DNA of 64,000 nucleotides from Deltaproteobacteria bacterium. GTDB taxonomy: Bacteria > Bdellovibrionota_B > Oligoflexia > Oligoflexales > CAIYRB01. Of the stretch, positions 26,530 to 35,081 are shown in pieces (position 1 is the stretch's first letter; each line of letters starts with the position of its first letter). The notes beneath the pieces were generated by a model that ran no database searches, was not told the origin of the DNA, and worked only from the letters and a program-made list of their open reading frames with translations. A program made the position numbers and the translations under genes. The stretch is from NCBI GenBank assembly GCA_016874735.1, contig VGTI01000003.1, positions 1 through 64,000 of the forward strand, given 5' to 3'.

Positions 26530-28200
26530 TCACCAAGATAGTGCTACCCCTGCTCCAGCGTACCCAACATCGTAAGAGACACCTGAAATTGCCGCAGGGT
26601 CGGTATCTGCAGCTTTGACTGTGGTGTTGGTCAACCCTACTGACTCCCAGAAATAGAAAGCTAAAAGTGCCGTCCGTAGCCGCAAACCTAGTAAGGGCAA
26701 CTCTGGACCCGCCGTGAAATAAGCGTCGACTCCTAGCCGGTTGGAGGTAACTTTGCCTCCCGACTTGATAAGCGAATACCCAGTGTTTATTCCAAACCAC
26801 CCTCGAATTGTATACCAGTCTGACAACTGCTCCAGACCTACCTCGAGACCAAGAGCAAATGACCTTCCCAGGCTGAAATCAGCCATCTCAGTGACCTTGT
26901 TGTTTTCATTCAACTCAACTGGCAACGATGCATTGAAGGTCCAGATGCCGAGTTTCGGATCCACAGTCACCCGATCGACGAGGAACCCTGGATTAAAGTC
27001 CCACGAGAATCCGATAACGTGTCGGGCAAAGGCTATTGAAGCAGTATATGTGGTATCAATGCCCTTGATGTCTACACCCGGTAATGTCTGAGTCGCTTTG
27101 GGCAACACATCGTAATAGTACCTTAGGCCTTTGAGCGGTCCTCCCCGCATCTCAAATAAAAGTCCAAACATATTCGTCTTCGCCAACAATGTCCCAAGAG
27201 GCCCAAAACCTGGTAGCACCTGTTTCCCGTACCTTACCCCGACGTACCCTGAGGCCGCGGCCTCCCATAACTGGCCAAGAAAATCCTTCCCACCCGTCAA
27301 AAAATCATCGAGTACGTCCTTCTCAACCGCCCGATCAAGGTCTGCATGCGCGGCCACGAGGCCCTTCATGATATCAGCCTTCCGAGCTCCTGGACCCTCG
27401 GCACTTTGAGCCCATAGCGGGCCAGTCGCTAAAACGGCGTCAACTGCAGGTGTAATCTCGTAGGTTACATCGCCACCTGATAATACCGACTTCTTCTTCA
27501 CCTTTTTGGTCTTCGGTTTGTTGATCTTGGTGCGAGTCGCAGTACCCACAACTTGACTAGACCACTGTTTCTGCGTTGAATCCCAGCTCAACCTATAAAG
27601 CACAAGTGATTTGGGAGCTTCTTGCTCGGGATATTTAAACGACCTTGACTTACCTGCCCGCCAGTAGCGACCCGTAAAGGTGGGGGGCGTGCCTTTTATC
27701 CTCGCCTTGCTAACAAGCATTCCCATCGGACTACTTTCGAGAAGAGCAAAGGCAACGTAGTCGATGTATTCGTCGTCTTTATAGAACTTCATCAGATGCT
27801 CTGAATGAGTCAGGATGTACTCACTCACAATTTCACTAGCTTTATCGTCCTGATGAATGAGCTGGTACTTAACGTCCTTAACACCATCGATGATGTTCAA
27901 AGTCCAATTTGTTGTTTTTTCTATTCCCGAAACTTTTTTTCCACTCAAGTAACAACTAAAAGAACCAAAAGCGCCGAAACCATAGGGACCGTTACCCACA
28001 GACATCGCGGACCCTAGGGCAGCACATGTCTTTTTCCAGTTTTTACTGTAGCTTTTTGACTTATCCTTAGGGACTTTTCTGCTAGATTTAACGTCCACTA
28101 TAATCTTTAGATGCTCTATGTTTATCTCTTCTGCGTGCAGTGCAGCCGAGAAAAACAAGGAAGCAAAACTAGCCAAAAGTATTTTGAAGACGAAATTCAC
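26530..28200 (-). CDS. Probable outer-membrane beta-barrel protein
   Basis: 556 residues from a GTG at 28200. Signal peptide (ILLASFASLFFSAALHAEE) at the N-terminus. The C-terminal ~250 residues alternate hydrophobic and polar residues with many aromatic and glycine turns, and end '...GAGVALSW', an aromatic terminus typical of BAM substrates. A lysine-rich stretch (about 225-240, 'KINKPKTKKVKKKS') separates an N-terminal soluble domain from the barrel. No family recognised. It lies 42 bases downstream of the FecR-like gene and 8 bases before the repeat protein on the same strand. Confidence 0.7.
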   Translation of the reverse strand: MNFVFKILLASFASLFFSAALHAEEINIEHLKIIVDVKSSRKVPKDKSKSYSKNWKKTCAALGSAMSVGNGPYGFGAFGSFSCYLSGKKVSGIEKTTNWTLNIIDGVKDVKYQLIHQDDKASEIVSEYILTHSEHLMKFYKDDEYIDYVAFALLESSPMGMLVSKARIKGTPPTFTGRYWRAGKSRSFKYPEQEAPKSLVLYRLSWDSTQKQWSSQVVGTATRTKINKPKTKKVKKKSVLSGGDVTYEITPAVDAVLATGPLWAQSAEGPGARKADIMKGLVAAHADLDRAVEKDVLDDFLTGGKDFLGQLWEAAASGYVGVRYGKQVLPGFGPLGTLLAKTNMFGLLFEMRGGPLKGLRYYYDVLPKATQTLPGVDIKGIDTTYTASIAFARHVIGFSWDFNPGFLVDRVTVDPKLGIWTFNASLPVELNENNKVTEMADFSLGRSFALGLEVGLEQLSDWYTIRGWFGINTGYSLIKSGGKVTSNRLGVDAYFTAGPELPLLGLRLRTALLAFYFWESVGLTNTTVKAADTDPAAISGVSYDVGYAGAGVALSW

Positions 28201-28242
28201 GCATAACCTGCTTAGTTAGATTAACTCGAGATAGAATTGAGA

Positions 28243-30396
28243 TCACTTGTGAGAGACTATTTCGACTTTTCCTACAAATACCGCCTGAGCTTGATTGCCA
28301 ATAAACGCAGCAACCTCGGTACTCGATTTTAGGAATTCACGACTGACTGGGTAGAGAGTGCCTTTCTTTAAAATATACAAAACGTGTCCCTTATTTAGCA
28401 AGGACCACATAGGATCACCAGGTCGATTCTGGGCAAATTCCCTAATGTTCTGGAACGCCTGACGCTGCCCTTTGAAGACGAAATCACCGTTTAATAAGGA
28501 GGAAGTTTTACTTATTATCTGTTTGTTTAAAAGTGTGCCTGAGATCTGAGCAACAATTAGGTCCTCTCGGACAACAAAATATCCCTCGTTGGACAGAGGG
28601 TGTCTCTTATCTAGTGCCAACAGGTTGGAGTCTCTGATCAAATTTGAGAATCGACCAAAATCTGCGCTGCTCATCAGCTGAATGACAAGTCCTGACTGGA
28701 AGAGTTCGACTTCCTTTTTTGGAGCGATCCACACTGCGTCAGCGCTTTCAGGTTTTGGCGCAAAGTCACTGACGCCTATGTTGATGGGACCATCCGGAAT
28801 CTCACCCAACGTGACAACGGTCAATTTAGTCTCGCCGTCTGCCAAGGATTTGGTGCGCTGGTTAATCCCTCGCGATGCCTCAACACCTGCACGAATTTTG
28901 AAATGATATCGCTTTATGCCGCCGAAAAGCTCGGTCACACCAACCTTTTTGATGGTCTTTAGTGGCACAGAGATGGTTGCGTCATTTGGATGCGCAACAA
29001 AAATTTCCTCTGTCTGTCCGTTACCAGACACAGAGATGAAAGCACGTAGCGTAACTGAGCCATCGGGCTTGTCTTGTGTCAACGCTGGTACAGGTAAATC
29101 GAGGGCTCCACCTTGAGGGTTTTCTAAGTTTCGCATGGTCCAATACTCTACGCCTCGAGGCGGGGGGGGGCTTTCCACCTTTATTGGCGGCAACGGTGCC
29201 GGGGGTGGAGGACTGGGTGGGATGACTGCCACTACTTGGGGCTTGGGCGGCACAACTTTTAGTGACGTAAGAGGCGAAGAATTCGAAGGAGTCATTTGCT
29301 GATTCGCCGATTTAGACTCCCCGATTTTTTTTGCCGCTAGCTGTTGCTTATTCAGATTGACTGTTGAAGTGACCTTTTTCTCTTCGATCGGCTTTCCGAT
29401 GAATCCAGCAAGCTCGGAGGCACCATGGTTGGGAGCTAGTCCACCGAGGTTGGCACCGTCTATTTTCATGGCATCGGCACCTAGGGAGCTCAGTTCGGTT
29501 AAACCCATTCTAGCGTTCTGTAATTGGGGAGCGGATGGCATAGGTGGCGGCATCATCGGCGCAGGCATCTTATCCAGCACAAGAGCATCTAGTGGGTCTG
29601 ATAGTTGCATTTCGGCATTCTCAGCCGAAGACAAACCATCGCCAGTAGCCGGCTCAAAATCGACTCGCCCTTCAGTGGGCGCTTCAGCCCTAGCTCCTAC
29701 CTTGGTCGAGCCGGTGGCCGGTGGGGGGGGTGCCGGTACCGGTGGCGCTGGCGGCAGTGGCACCAAAAACACAGGTGCCAGTATGGGCTCCGGAACTGAT
29801 GCAAGGGGCGGTGGCGCGATTGCAACTATAGTTGGTTTGATCGCGGAAACTACGGACCGCAGATCGGCATTCGTGGGAATTATTTTAGCCTGCACAGCCC
29901 GAGCCTGACGACTACCTTGTGGCTTAAAGACGGCGATTTTCTTGCCAGCCGAAATCGTATAGCTCTCTTCACCGGCCCTAAGTATTAGCGGTGGGCATTC
30001 CTTACACTTGTCTGCAACTTGTGGTACTGCGGACCCTCGGATCAAGCGAATGATGTACGCGGAACCACGCTGAGATCCGATCGCTGTAATTTGTACTTGA
30101 CTGTCTTCGCCTAAAACCAGAGCTCTAAATTTATCAAACCTAATCTTTGCTCCGCTGGTTTCTGCAGTTGCCAAGGTGTCACCATCAAAAACACCCTGCC
30201 CCTTAATGAGATCTCGCCATCTTACTACCCCCTCTGACCTCGCTAGCAATGCGCCCTGTAGCTCTTCAACAGAGGCCACAGATGCTTGGACAATTTTTGT
30301 GAAGTTATCGATGTTGTAAATTGCCAACAGAATACCGAGAACGGCAACGCCCCAAATGGCGAGAAATACGACTTTTATGTTTGGTTTTTGTAACAA
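28243..30396 (-). CDS. FecR-domain, proline-rich envelope protein
   Basis: 717 residues from a TTG at 30396; no other start exists before an upstream in-frame TGA. A single N-terminal membrane helix (about 8-28) is followed by a FecR-like domain (~45-140): 'EGVVRWRDLIKGQGVFDGDTL', '..TSGAKIRFDKFRALVLGEDS'. The next ~320 residues hold two proline-rich tracts (P-P-A-P-P-V-P-A-P-P-P-P and P-P-S-P-P-P-P-A-P-L-P-P). The C-terminal ~290 residues are mixed alpha/beta and unrecognised. Proline tracts often span the periplasm, as in TonB. It is divergent from the SpoIIE-type phosphatase. Confidence 0.72.
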   Translation of the reverse strand: MLQKPNIKVVFLAIWGVAVLGILLAIYNIDNFTKIVQASVASVEELQGALLARSEGVVRWRDLIKGQGVFDGDTLATAETSGAKIRFDKFRALVLGEDSQVQITAIGSQRGSAYIIRLIRGSAVPQVADKCKECPPLILRAGEESYTISAGKKIAVFKPQGSRQARAVQAKIIPTNADLRSVVSAIKPTIVAIAPPPLASVPEPILAPVFLVPLPPAPPVPAPPPPATGSTKVGARAEAPTEGRVDFEPATGDGLSSAENAEMQLSDPLDALVLDKMPAPMMPPPMPSAPQLQNARMGLTELSSLGADAMKIDGANLGGLAPNHGASELAGFIGKPIEEKKVTSTVNLNKQQLAAKKIGESKSANQQMTPSNSSPLTSLKVVPPKPQVVAVIPPSPPPPAPLPPIKVESPPPPRGVEYWTMRNLENPQGGALDLPVPALTQDKPDGSVTLRAFISVSGNGQTEEIFVAHPNDATISVPLKTIKKVGVTELFGGIKRYHFKIRAGVEASRGINQRTKSLADGETKLTVVTLGEIPDGPINIGVSDFAPKPESADAVWIAPKKEVELFQSGLVIQLMSSADFGRFSNLIRDSNLLALDKRHPLSNEGYFVVREDLIVAQISGTLLNKQIISKTSSLLNGDFVFKGQRQAFQNIREFAQNRPGDPMWSLLNKGHVLYILKKGTLYPVSREFLKSSTEVAAFIGNQAQAVFVGKVEIVSHK

Positions 30397-30596
30397 CCTA
30401 TGCGTTCCAACGAATTTACTGGTTCCTGTGGCGTATCCTCACTTCAATTGTCTTAACCCGTGCTCCCTAAGGTATTCGGCTGGCAACCAACCGAGCTTTA
30501 GAACACGACGTCATTCAGCAATCCAAAATAGACCGTCTCAAGTTCTCAAGTGGCGATCCGATAGTACCGTAGACAGAATCCTAAGATGGGGCGCTT

Positions 30597-32975
30597 TTGA
30601 ATACTGCAGGCTTCAAATCGTTAGGAGCAAAGCTCTTCTACCTGATGACGGTCTTGGTGCTAGTCACGGTAGCTGGCAACTCATGGCAATTTTTCCGGAC
30701 ATACAAGGCTGACCTACTCGAACAACTTCAAGATTCGCTACAAAGCCAAGCAGAACGTGCCAAAGATCAAATCGAAACGTTGATTGAGACATGGCGGTCA
30801 CAAGTGACGGTGGCACTACCGACACTACGAACTCAGGGAAAGGACGATGGCAAAGCGGGGAATCTTGCGCTCCAGAGATTTATAAATTCAAACACAGATT
30901 TTGTCGCTGTACATCTGATTAGCGCTCGTTCTGCCAGTAGCGCTGAACTCTCCTTGGTTGGAGAGGCATTCACTTCGCGAATCAACGACAAGAACTTTGA
31001 GGACAAGGAAGCAAGACTTGTGAGCGAGCAGCTTCGCTCTGCCATTCCAACTTGGTTGAAGACTCAAGTCGGCAGCCTAAAAGGTAAGGTTCTAGTGGAG
31101 AGTCTAGCAAAGCAGGTCAGATTACCTTTGGTAACCGTAGCCATTAGATTCGAAATTGCAAATACCAGCGAAGTGCTTTGGGCCGTTCTAACAGCCTGGC
31201 AAACCGGCATTAATAAGGCTCTTGCAAAATCGTCTTTCTTGAAAAGCTCTCTGCTCGATCGAAGCGGACGTGTATTCGCTTCTCTCGATCCCAACGACGT
31301 TTTGAACAGGCCATTATTCACAGGAAAGCAATTACTCAAGAGTGCTTTGGCCAGCAACAAGCCATCCGGGTTTGAAAATATTTACAAGGACCAAAGAAAC
31401 CGGGAAAAAGTTGGAGCTTATGCAAGGTTTCAAAAATACCCTTTAATACTGGTGATTGAGCAAGATGCCAACGCAGCAACCCAAACTGTCCGTAAAACAC
31501 TAATTTCGACGAGTCTGTGGGCAGGCCTTTTTGTCCTGCTTGCTATTATGCTGAGCTTTTTGGGATCTTCACAAATCACTAAGGGTTTACGTGCTGTAAC
31601 GCTGGCCACAACGAAGATCGCCTCCGGCGACTTTCAACACAAAGTATCGACGGGTAGTCATGATGAGGTGGGAGCGCTAGCAACTGCAGTTAACCATATG
31701 TCATCTCAAATCGAAAATCTCCTCAAGTCACAAGTCGCACAAGCTCAGGTAGAGAAGGATCTAGAGACAGCGAAAACCGTACAAAATACATTTTTTCCTG
31801 AAAGCGATATTCGTCTTAGCCACATAAAAGCTACGGGTTTCTACAAGCCTGCCACCCAATGCGGTGGCGATTTGTGGGGTCATTTTCCTATCGAGGATGG
31901 TTTAGACTTTATATTCATCGCTGATGCCATGGGCCACGGAGTAGCGGCCGCCCTCGTGACGGCAATGGCATACTCAATCACGATGTCAATTGCGGACATT
32001 GTGAAACACGACCCAAGTTTTCGTGATTCACCTGGAACCGTACTAGAACGGCTGAATCGCGTCATCTACGATGCTGTTGAGGGAAAGATTAGTATGACAT
32101 TCTTCGCTTCGGTGATCGACACCAAGCGAGGCATTATGACCTATGCAAATGCTGGGCACAATTTCCCAGTTATAGTCCCTAGCGATTCAAGTGACTCACG
32201 ACTTACCAAAACCCCAAAGTCGCAATCTTTGGGCGGCCTCATTCAACCTATCTCTCTCAAACTTATGGGTACCCCCCTCGGAATGGATAGTACCTCCCAG
32301 TACAAAGAACGCACTATAGAGATCGCACCCGGTGACAAGATATTTTACTTCACAGACGGTCTGATCGAATGTACCTCTCCGTCTGGTGAGATGATGGGAA
32401 GAAAACAAATGCTTATCGACGTGGCTACTTATGCCAACCTACCTGCGGAAGAAATGAAAAATGCAATCGTAGACAAGGCCTTCGCGTTCTATGCTGGCAC
32501 TCCTCAAGCCGATGATATCACCCTAGTAGTTACTGAAATTTCGAAAGATTGGAGGCAAGGAGAAATTCCTGCAGCAACGCCGCTTGAACCAAGTAGCGAA
32601 AGTTTAGTGCGTCGAGACAATGACGGTTTTGCGTCGGCGATTTCTGCAACGGATCCGACGATTGCAACTGCACGTACTGAAGTCCCACCTATTGACCTCG
32701 TAGGTACTAGTCTTATTACTGAAAATTTCATACCCAGCCCTACCGGGATTGAGGTTAAGGAATCGGCCTCAAAAAATCCGGATCCAGTTAACGTACCGCC
32801 ACCGCCCCTAGCATTACCTCCTCCTCCAAATCTGCCAGATTTGGCCGTACACCTTGAGGCTCAAGTCGTAGTTGCCCCTTCAATAGAGCCGTTGACAAAT
32901 ATTCAGCCAGGCTCTGCTCGGGTTAACAGCAGGATTTCAAGTAAATATAAGTTAAAGCTGCCCAGTGTAGGATAA
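30597..32975 (+). CDS. Membrane HAMP-SpoIIE (PP2C-type) serine phosphatase
   Basis: 792 residues, TTG start at 30597 with GATGGGG upstream. A transmembrane helix (~15-35), an extracytoplasmic sensor (~40-295) and a second helix (~300-325) lead into a HAMP domain (~325-385) with 'DEVGALATAVNHM'. The PP2C/SpoIIE domain (~395-650) keeps the metal ligands: 'GGDLWG' (~422), 'IADAMGHGVAAALVTAMA', 'AGHNFPV' and 'ADDITLVV'. Such proteins dephosphorylate anti-anti-sigma or similar partners in response to outside signals. The last ~140 residues are low-complexity with 'PPPPLALPPPPNLP', resembling the proline tracts of the divergent FecR-like protein. No STAS or anti-sigma kinase gene is in the window. 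Confidence 0.92.
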   Translation: MNTAGFKSLGAKLFYLMTVLVLVTVAGNSWQFFRTYKADLLEQLQDSLQSQAERAKDQIETLIETWRSQVTVALPTLRTQGKDDGKAGNLALQRFINSNTDFVAVHLISARSASSAELSLVGEAFTSRINDKNFEDKEARLVSEQLRSAIPTWLKTQVGSLKGKVLVESLAKQVRLPLVTVAIRFEIANTSEVLWAVLTAWQTGINKALAKSSFLKSSLLDRSGRVFASLDPNDVLNRPLFTGKQLLKSALASNKPSGFENIYKDQRNREKVGAYARFQKYPLILVIEQDANAATQTVRKTLISTSLWAGLFVLLAIMLSFLGSSQITKGLRAVTLATTKIASGDFQHKVSTGSHDEVGALATAVNHMSSQIENLLKSQVAQAQVEKDLETAKTVQNTFFPESDIRLSHIKATGFYKPATQCGGDLWGHFPIEDGLDFIFIADAMGHGVAAALVTAMAYSITMSIADIVKHDPSFRDSPGTVLERLNRVIYDAVEGKISMTFFASVIDTKRGIMTYANAGHNFPVIVPSDSSDSRLTKTPKSQSLGGLIQPISLKLMGTPLGMDSTSQYKERTIEIAPGDKIFYFTDGLIECTSPSGEMMGRKQMLIDVATYANLPAEEMKNAIVDKAFAFYAGTPQADDITLVVTEISKDWRQGEIPAATPLEPSSESLVRRDNDGFASAISATDPTIATARTEVPPIDLVGTSLITENFIPSPTGIEVKESASKNPDPVNVPPPPLALPPPPNLPDLAVHLEAQVVVAPSIEPLTNIQPGSARVNSRISSKYKLKLPSVG

Positions 32976-32986
32976 ATCTTCGTTAT

Positions 32987-33700
32987 CTACCTGAGTAGAT
33001 AGCCCCCTCCATAAATGCAGCGTATAGTCACAGTGCTGCCCACTAGCTTTGCGCGCAGACGGGATATATGACTATCAATCGTCCGGGGAGACACCTTGAC
33101 TCCCTGCCAGATTTTCGAGCTGATTTCATCCCGGCGAATAGTCTGGCCACAATGATTCACAAGTAATCGGAGTAATTGGAGTTCTTTTTGTGGCAAAACA
33201 ACTACTTCTGAGGAATCACCCAGTCTTAACTTTAGGTTAGCTAAGTCCAGAACTAGATCCCGATAACGGATGACACTCCCCGCTCTACCACGAGTATCTT
33301 TACCCAGCATATTGCGGAGATTGATAGCAAATCGCATAGGATCATCACTAATTTCGATAGCTTGAACAGTTTCCGGCAGATCCTTCGGATTGCCATCTCC
33401 CGAAGAAACGGCAATGCAGGCGCAGCCAGCAAGGTTTTGCCGAGCGATTGTTGCAATCTCAGATAATGACCAAGTTTTTGCACGATTATCAATGATTAGG
33501 GCGTCTGGCATCTGATTACAGTTAATTCGGATAATAGACCAAAGCGTCTGAGTTGACGCTACGGCTCGGACAGCGAAATCACCGATCAGCATGTCGGTGA
33601 TTCTTGGTTGCGAATGATCTGCCTTTTCTAATACCCAGAGTGTTGCCAATGATAGCTCTCCACTTGAATTCCGCAGTTGAAATATGGTTATCTGCAGCAA
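32987..33700 (-). CDS. OmpR-type winged-helix regulator with a degenerate receiver
   Basis: 237 residues, TTG start at 33700. The C-terminal ~100 residues are a clear OmpR/PhoB winged helix: 'VVLPQKELQLLRLLVNHCGQTIRRDEI', 'VSPRTIDSHISRLRAKL' and 'IRCIYGGGYLL'. The N-terminal ~130 residues have a receiver-like outline with an Asp in 'PDALIIDN', but lack the N-terminal acidic pair and the conserved Lys. Phosphorylation control is doubtful. It is convergent with the phosphatase gene (11 bases apart) and divergent from ilvA. Confidence 0.88.
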   Translation of the reverse strand: MLQITIFQLRNSSGELSLATLWVLEKADHSQPRITDMLIGDFAVRAVASTQTLWSIIRINCNQMPDALIIDNRAKTWSLSEIATIARQNLAGCACIAVSSGDGNPKDLPETVQAIEISDDPMRFAINLRNMLGKDTRGRAGSVIRYRDLVLDLANLKLRLGDSSEVVVLPQKELQLLRLLVNHCGQTIRRDEISSKIWQGVKVSPRTIDSHISRLRAKLVGSTVTIRCIYGGGYLLR

Positions 33701-33787
33701 TTGATTCTCGATAACTCAATTATATGACAGATATCGCCGATTAGGATGCTGGGTTCGGTATTCTTAGTCATAAGAGCAGGTGTCCTA

Positions 33788-35017
33788 ATGGCCTCACAAT
33801 TAACTATTGAAACCGTTAAAGAAGCTGCGAAAAGAATTAGGCCATATGTCGCGCCATCCCCCGTAAAATACTCGGTAAATCTGTCAAAAAAAATGGATCA
33901 GCCTGTTTACCTTAAGCTTGAAAATTTAAATCTATCCGGCTCATTTAAGATTAGAGGAGCCATGAATGCACTCCTTCAGGTCGGGCCAGAAGAGCTAGAA
34001 TCTGGTGTAATTGCAGCTAGCGCAGGAAATCATGCGCAGGGAGTGGCCCATACTTGTCGCCTACTTGGAACTAAGGCGACCATCTTCATGCCCATTCATT
34101 CTCCGATTGTAAAGGCAGCAGCAACCAGAGAGCTGGGAGCTGAGGTCGTTCTAACTGGTAACAGTTACGAAGAAGCTTTGGGCGCAGCACTTGAGCGACA
34201 GAAACAAACGGGCGCTCTGTTCCTTCATGGTTTTAACGATGAGCGTGTGATCGCAGGACAAGGCACAGTGGCGTTGGAACTTTTAGAACAGGTTCCCGAC
34301 ATGGGCCTTGTATTAACAAGTATCGGGGGAGGCGGTCTGGCAGCGGGCGTTGCGTTGGCCATAAAGGAGTCAAATGCGTCAATTCAGGTGGTGGGAGTTC
34401 AATCAACCTCTTTCCCGGCTATGAAACAATCACTTTCAGCGGGTAAGATGACGGAGTTCTCGACAGGCTATACGATTGCGGATGGAATTGCGATCAAAGT
34501 GCCTGGGTCGAAAAACTTCGAAATTCTGAACTCTTGTATCGACGATATCGTGCTAGTTAGTGAAGACGAAATCGCCTCGGGAGTCATGAATTTAATGGAG
34601 TGGGAGCATATGCTAGCTGAAGGGGCTGGTGCTGCAGCTGTGGCCGCACTTTGGAAAATTTCTCCACAAACATTCGCTAAAGTACAAAAACGACCGATTG
34701 TCTGCGTTGTGTCAGGTGGTAACATCGACGTTAATTTACTAAAGAGAATCATTCCTATCGGTCTAAAGCATACTGGAAGGCTGTTTAGACTGGCTGTGAT
34801 GATACAAGATCGGCCGGGCCGCTTAGCCGAACTTCTTAACATAGTGAGTCAAACAGGTGCAAACCTGCAGGACGTTACTCATAATAGGTTGTACAACGCT
34901 GTCGGTTTCGACGATGTTGAGGTCATTCTCGACATCGAAACCATCGATAATCAACATCAAGACCAAGTAACTCAGAGCCTAACTAGACAAAAGTTCAAAT
35001 ATACCAAGCTAGGATGA
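33788..35017 (+). CDS. ilvA: Threonine ammonia-lyase with C-terminal ACT domain
   Basis: 409 residues from the ATG at 33788, preceded by GAGCAGG; the longer open frame has no better start. PLP-dependent fold type II: the 'SGSFKIRGAMN' Lys that binds PLP, 'SAGNHAQGVA', and the glycine loop 'SIGGGGLAAG'. A single ACT domain (~330-405: 'RLAVMIQDRPGRLAELLNIVSQTGANL') suggests amino-acid feedback. It makes 2-oxobutanoate from threonine, feeding isoleucine synthesis. The catabolic TdcB type lacks ACT, and biosynthetic enterobacterial IlvA has two, so this is the ~400-residue one-ACT form. Confidence 0.94.
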   Translation: MASQLTIETVKEAAKRIRPYVAPSPVKYSVNLSKKMDQPVYLKLENLNLSGSFKIRGAMNALLQVGPEELESGVIAASAGNHAQGVAHTCRLLGTKATIFMPIHSPIVKAAATRELGAEVVLTGNSYEEALGAALERQKQTGALFLHGFNDERVIAGQGTVALELLEQVPDMGLVLTSIGGGGLAAGVALAIKESNASIQVVGVQSTSFPAMKQSLSAGKMTEFSTGYTIADGIAIKVPGSKNFEILNSCIDDIVLVSEDEIASGVMNLMEWEHMLAEGAGAAAVAALWKISPQTFAKVQKRPIVCVVSGGNIDVNLLKRIIPIGLKHTGRLFRLAVMIQDRPGRLAELLNIVSQTGANLQDVTHNRLYNAVGFDDVEVILDIETIDNQHQDQVTQSLTRQKFKYTKLG

Positions 35018-35032
35018 TAATATTGCTATAAT

Positions 35033-35060
35033 AAAAAATGGCGCTTACGCGCCATTTTTT
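35033..35060. terminator. Bidirectional terminator between ilvA and lon
   Basis: A perfect 12-bp stem AAAAAATGGCGC / GCGCCATTTTTT with a TTAC loop. The T-run serves ilvA on the plus strand and the A-run gives a T-run for lon on the minus strand. It lies between the two convergent stops (35017 and 35082). Confidence 0.92.
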
Positions 35061-35081
35061 ATATCTTTTCATTCATAACCA

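Noticed and set aside
25836-26618. 260-codon open frame on the plus strand across the tandem repeat
   Set aside because: It is antisense to the repeat protein, made open by the repeat composition; there is no ribosome site or domain, and the minus-strand frame has a signal peptide and a fitting operon position.
29357-29908. 183-codon plus-strand frame, Gly/Ser-rich
   Set aside because: It is the complement of the proline-rich tracts of the FecR-like protein and reads as low-complexity glycine. No start site or domain.
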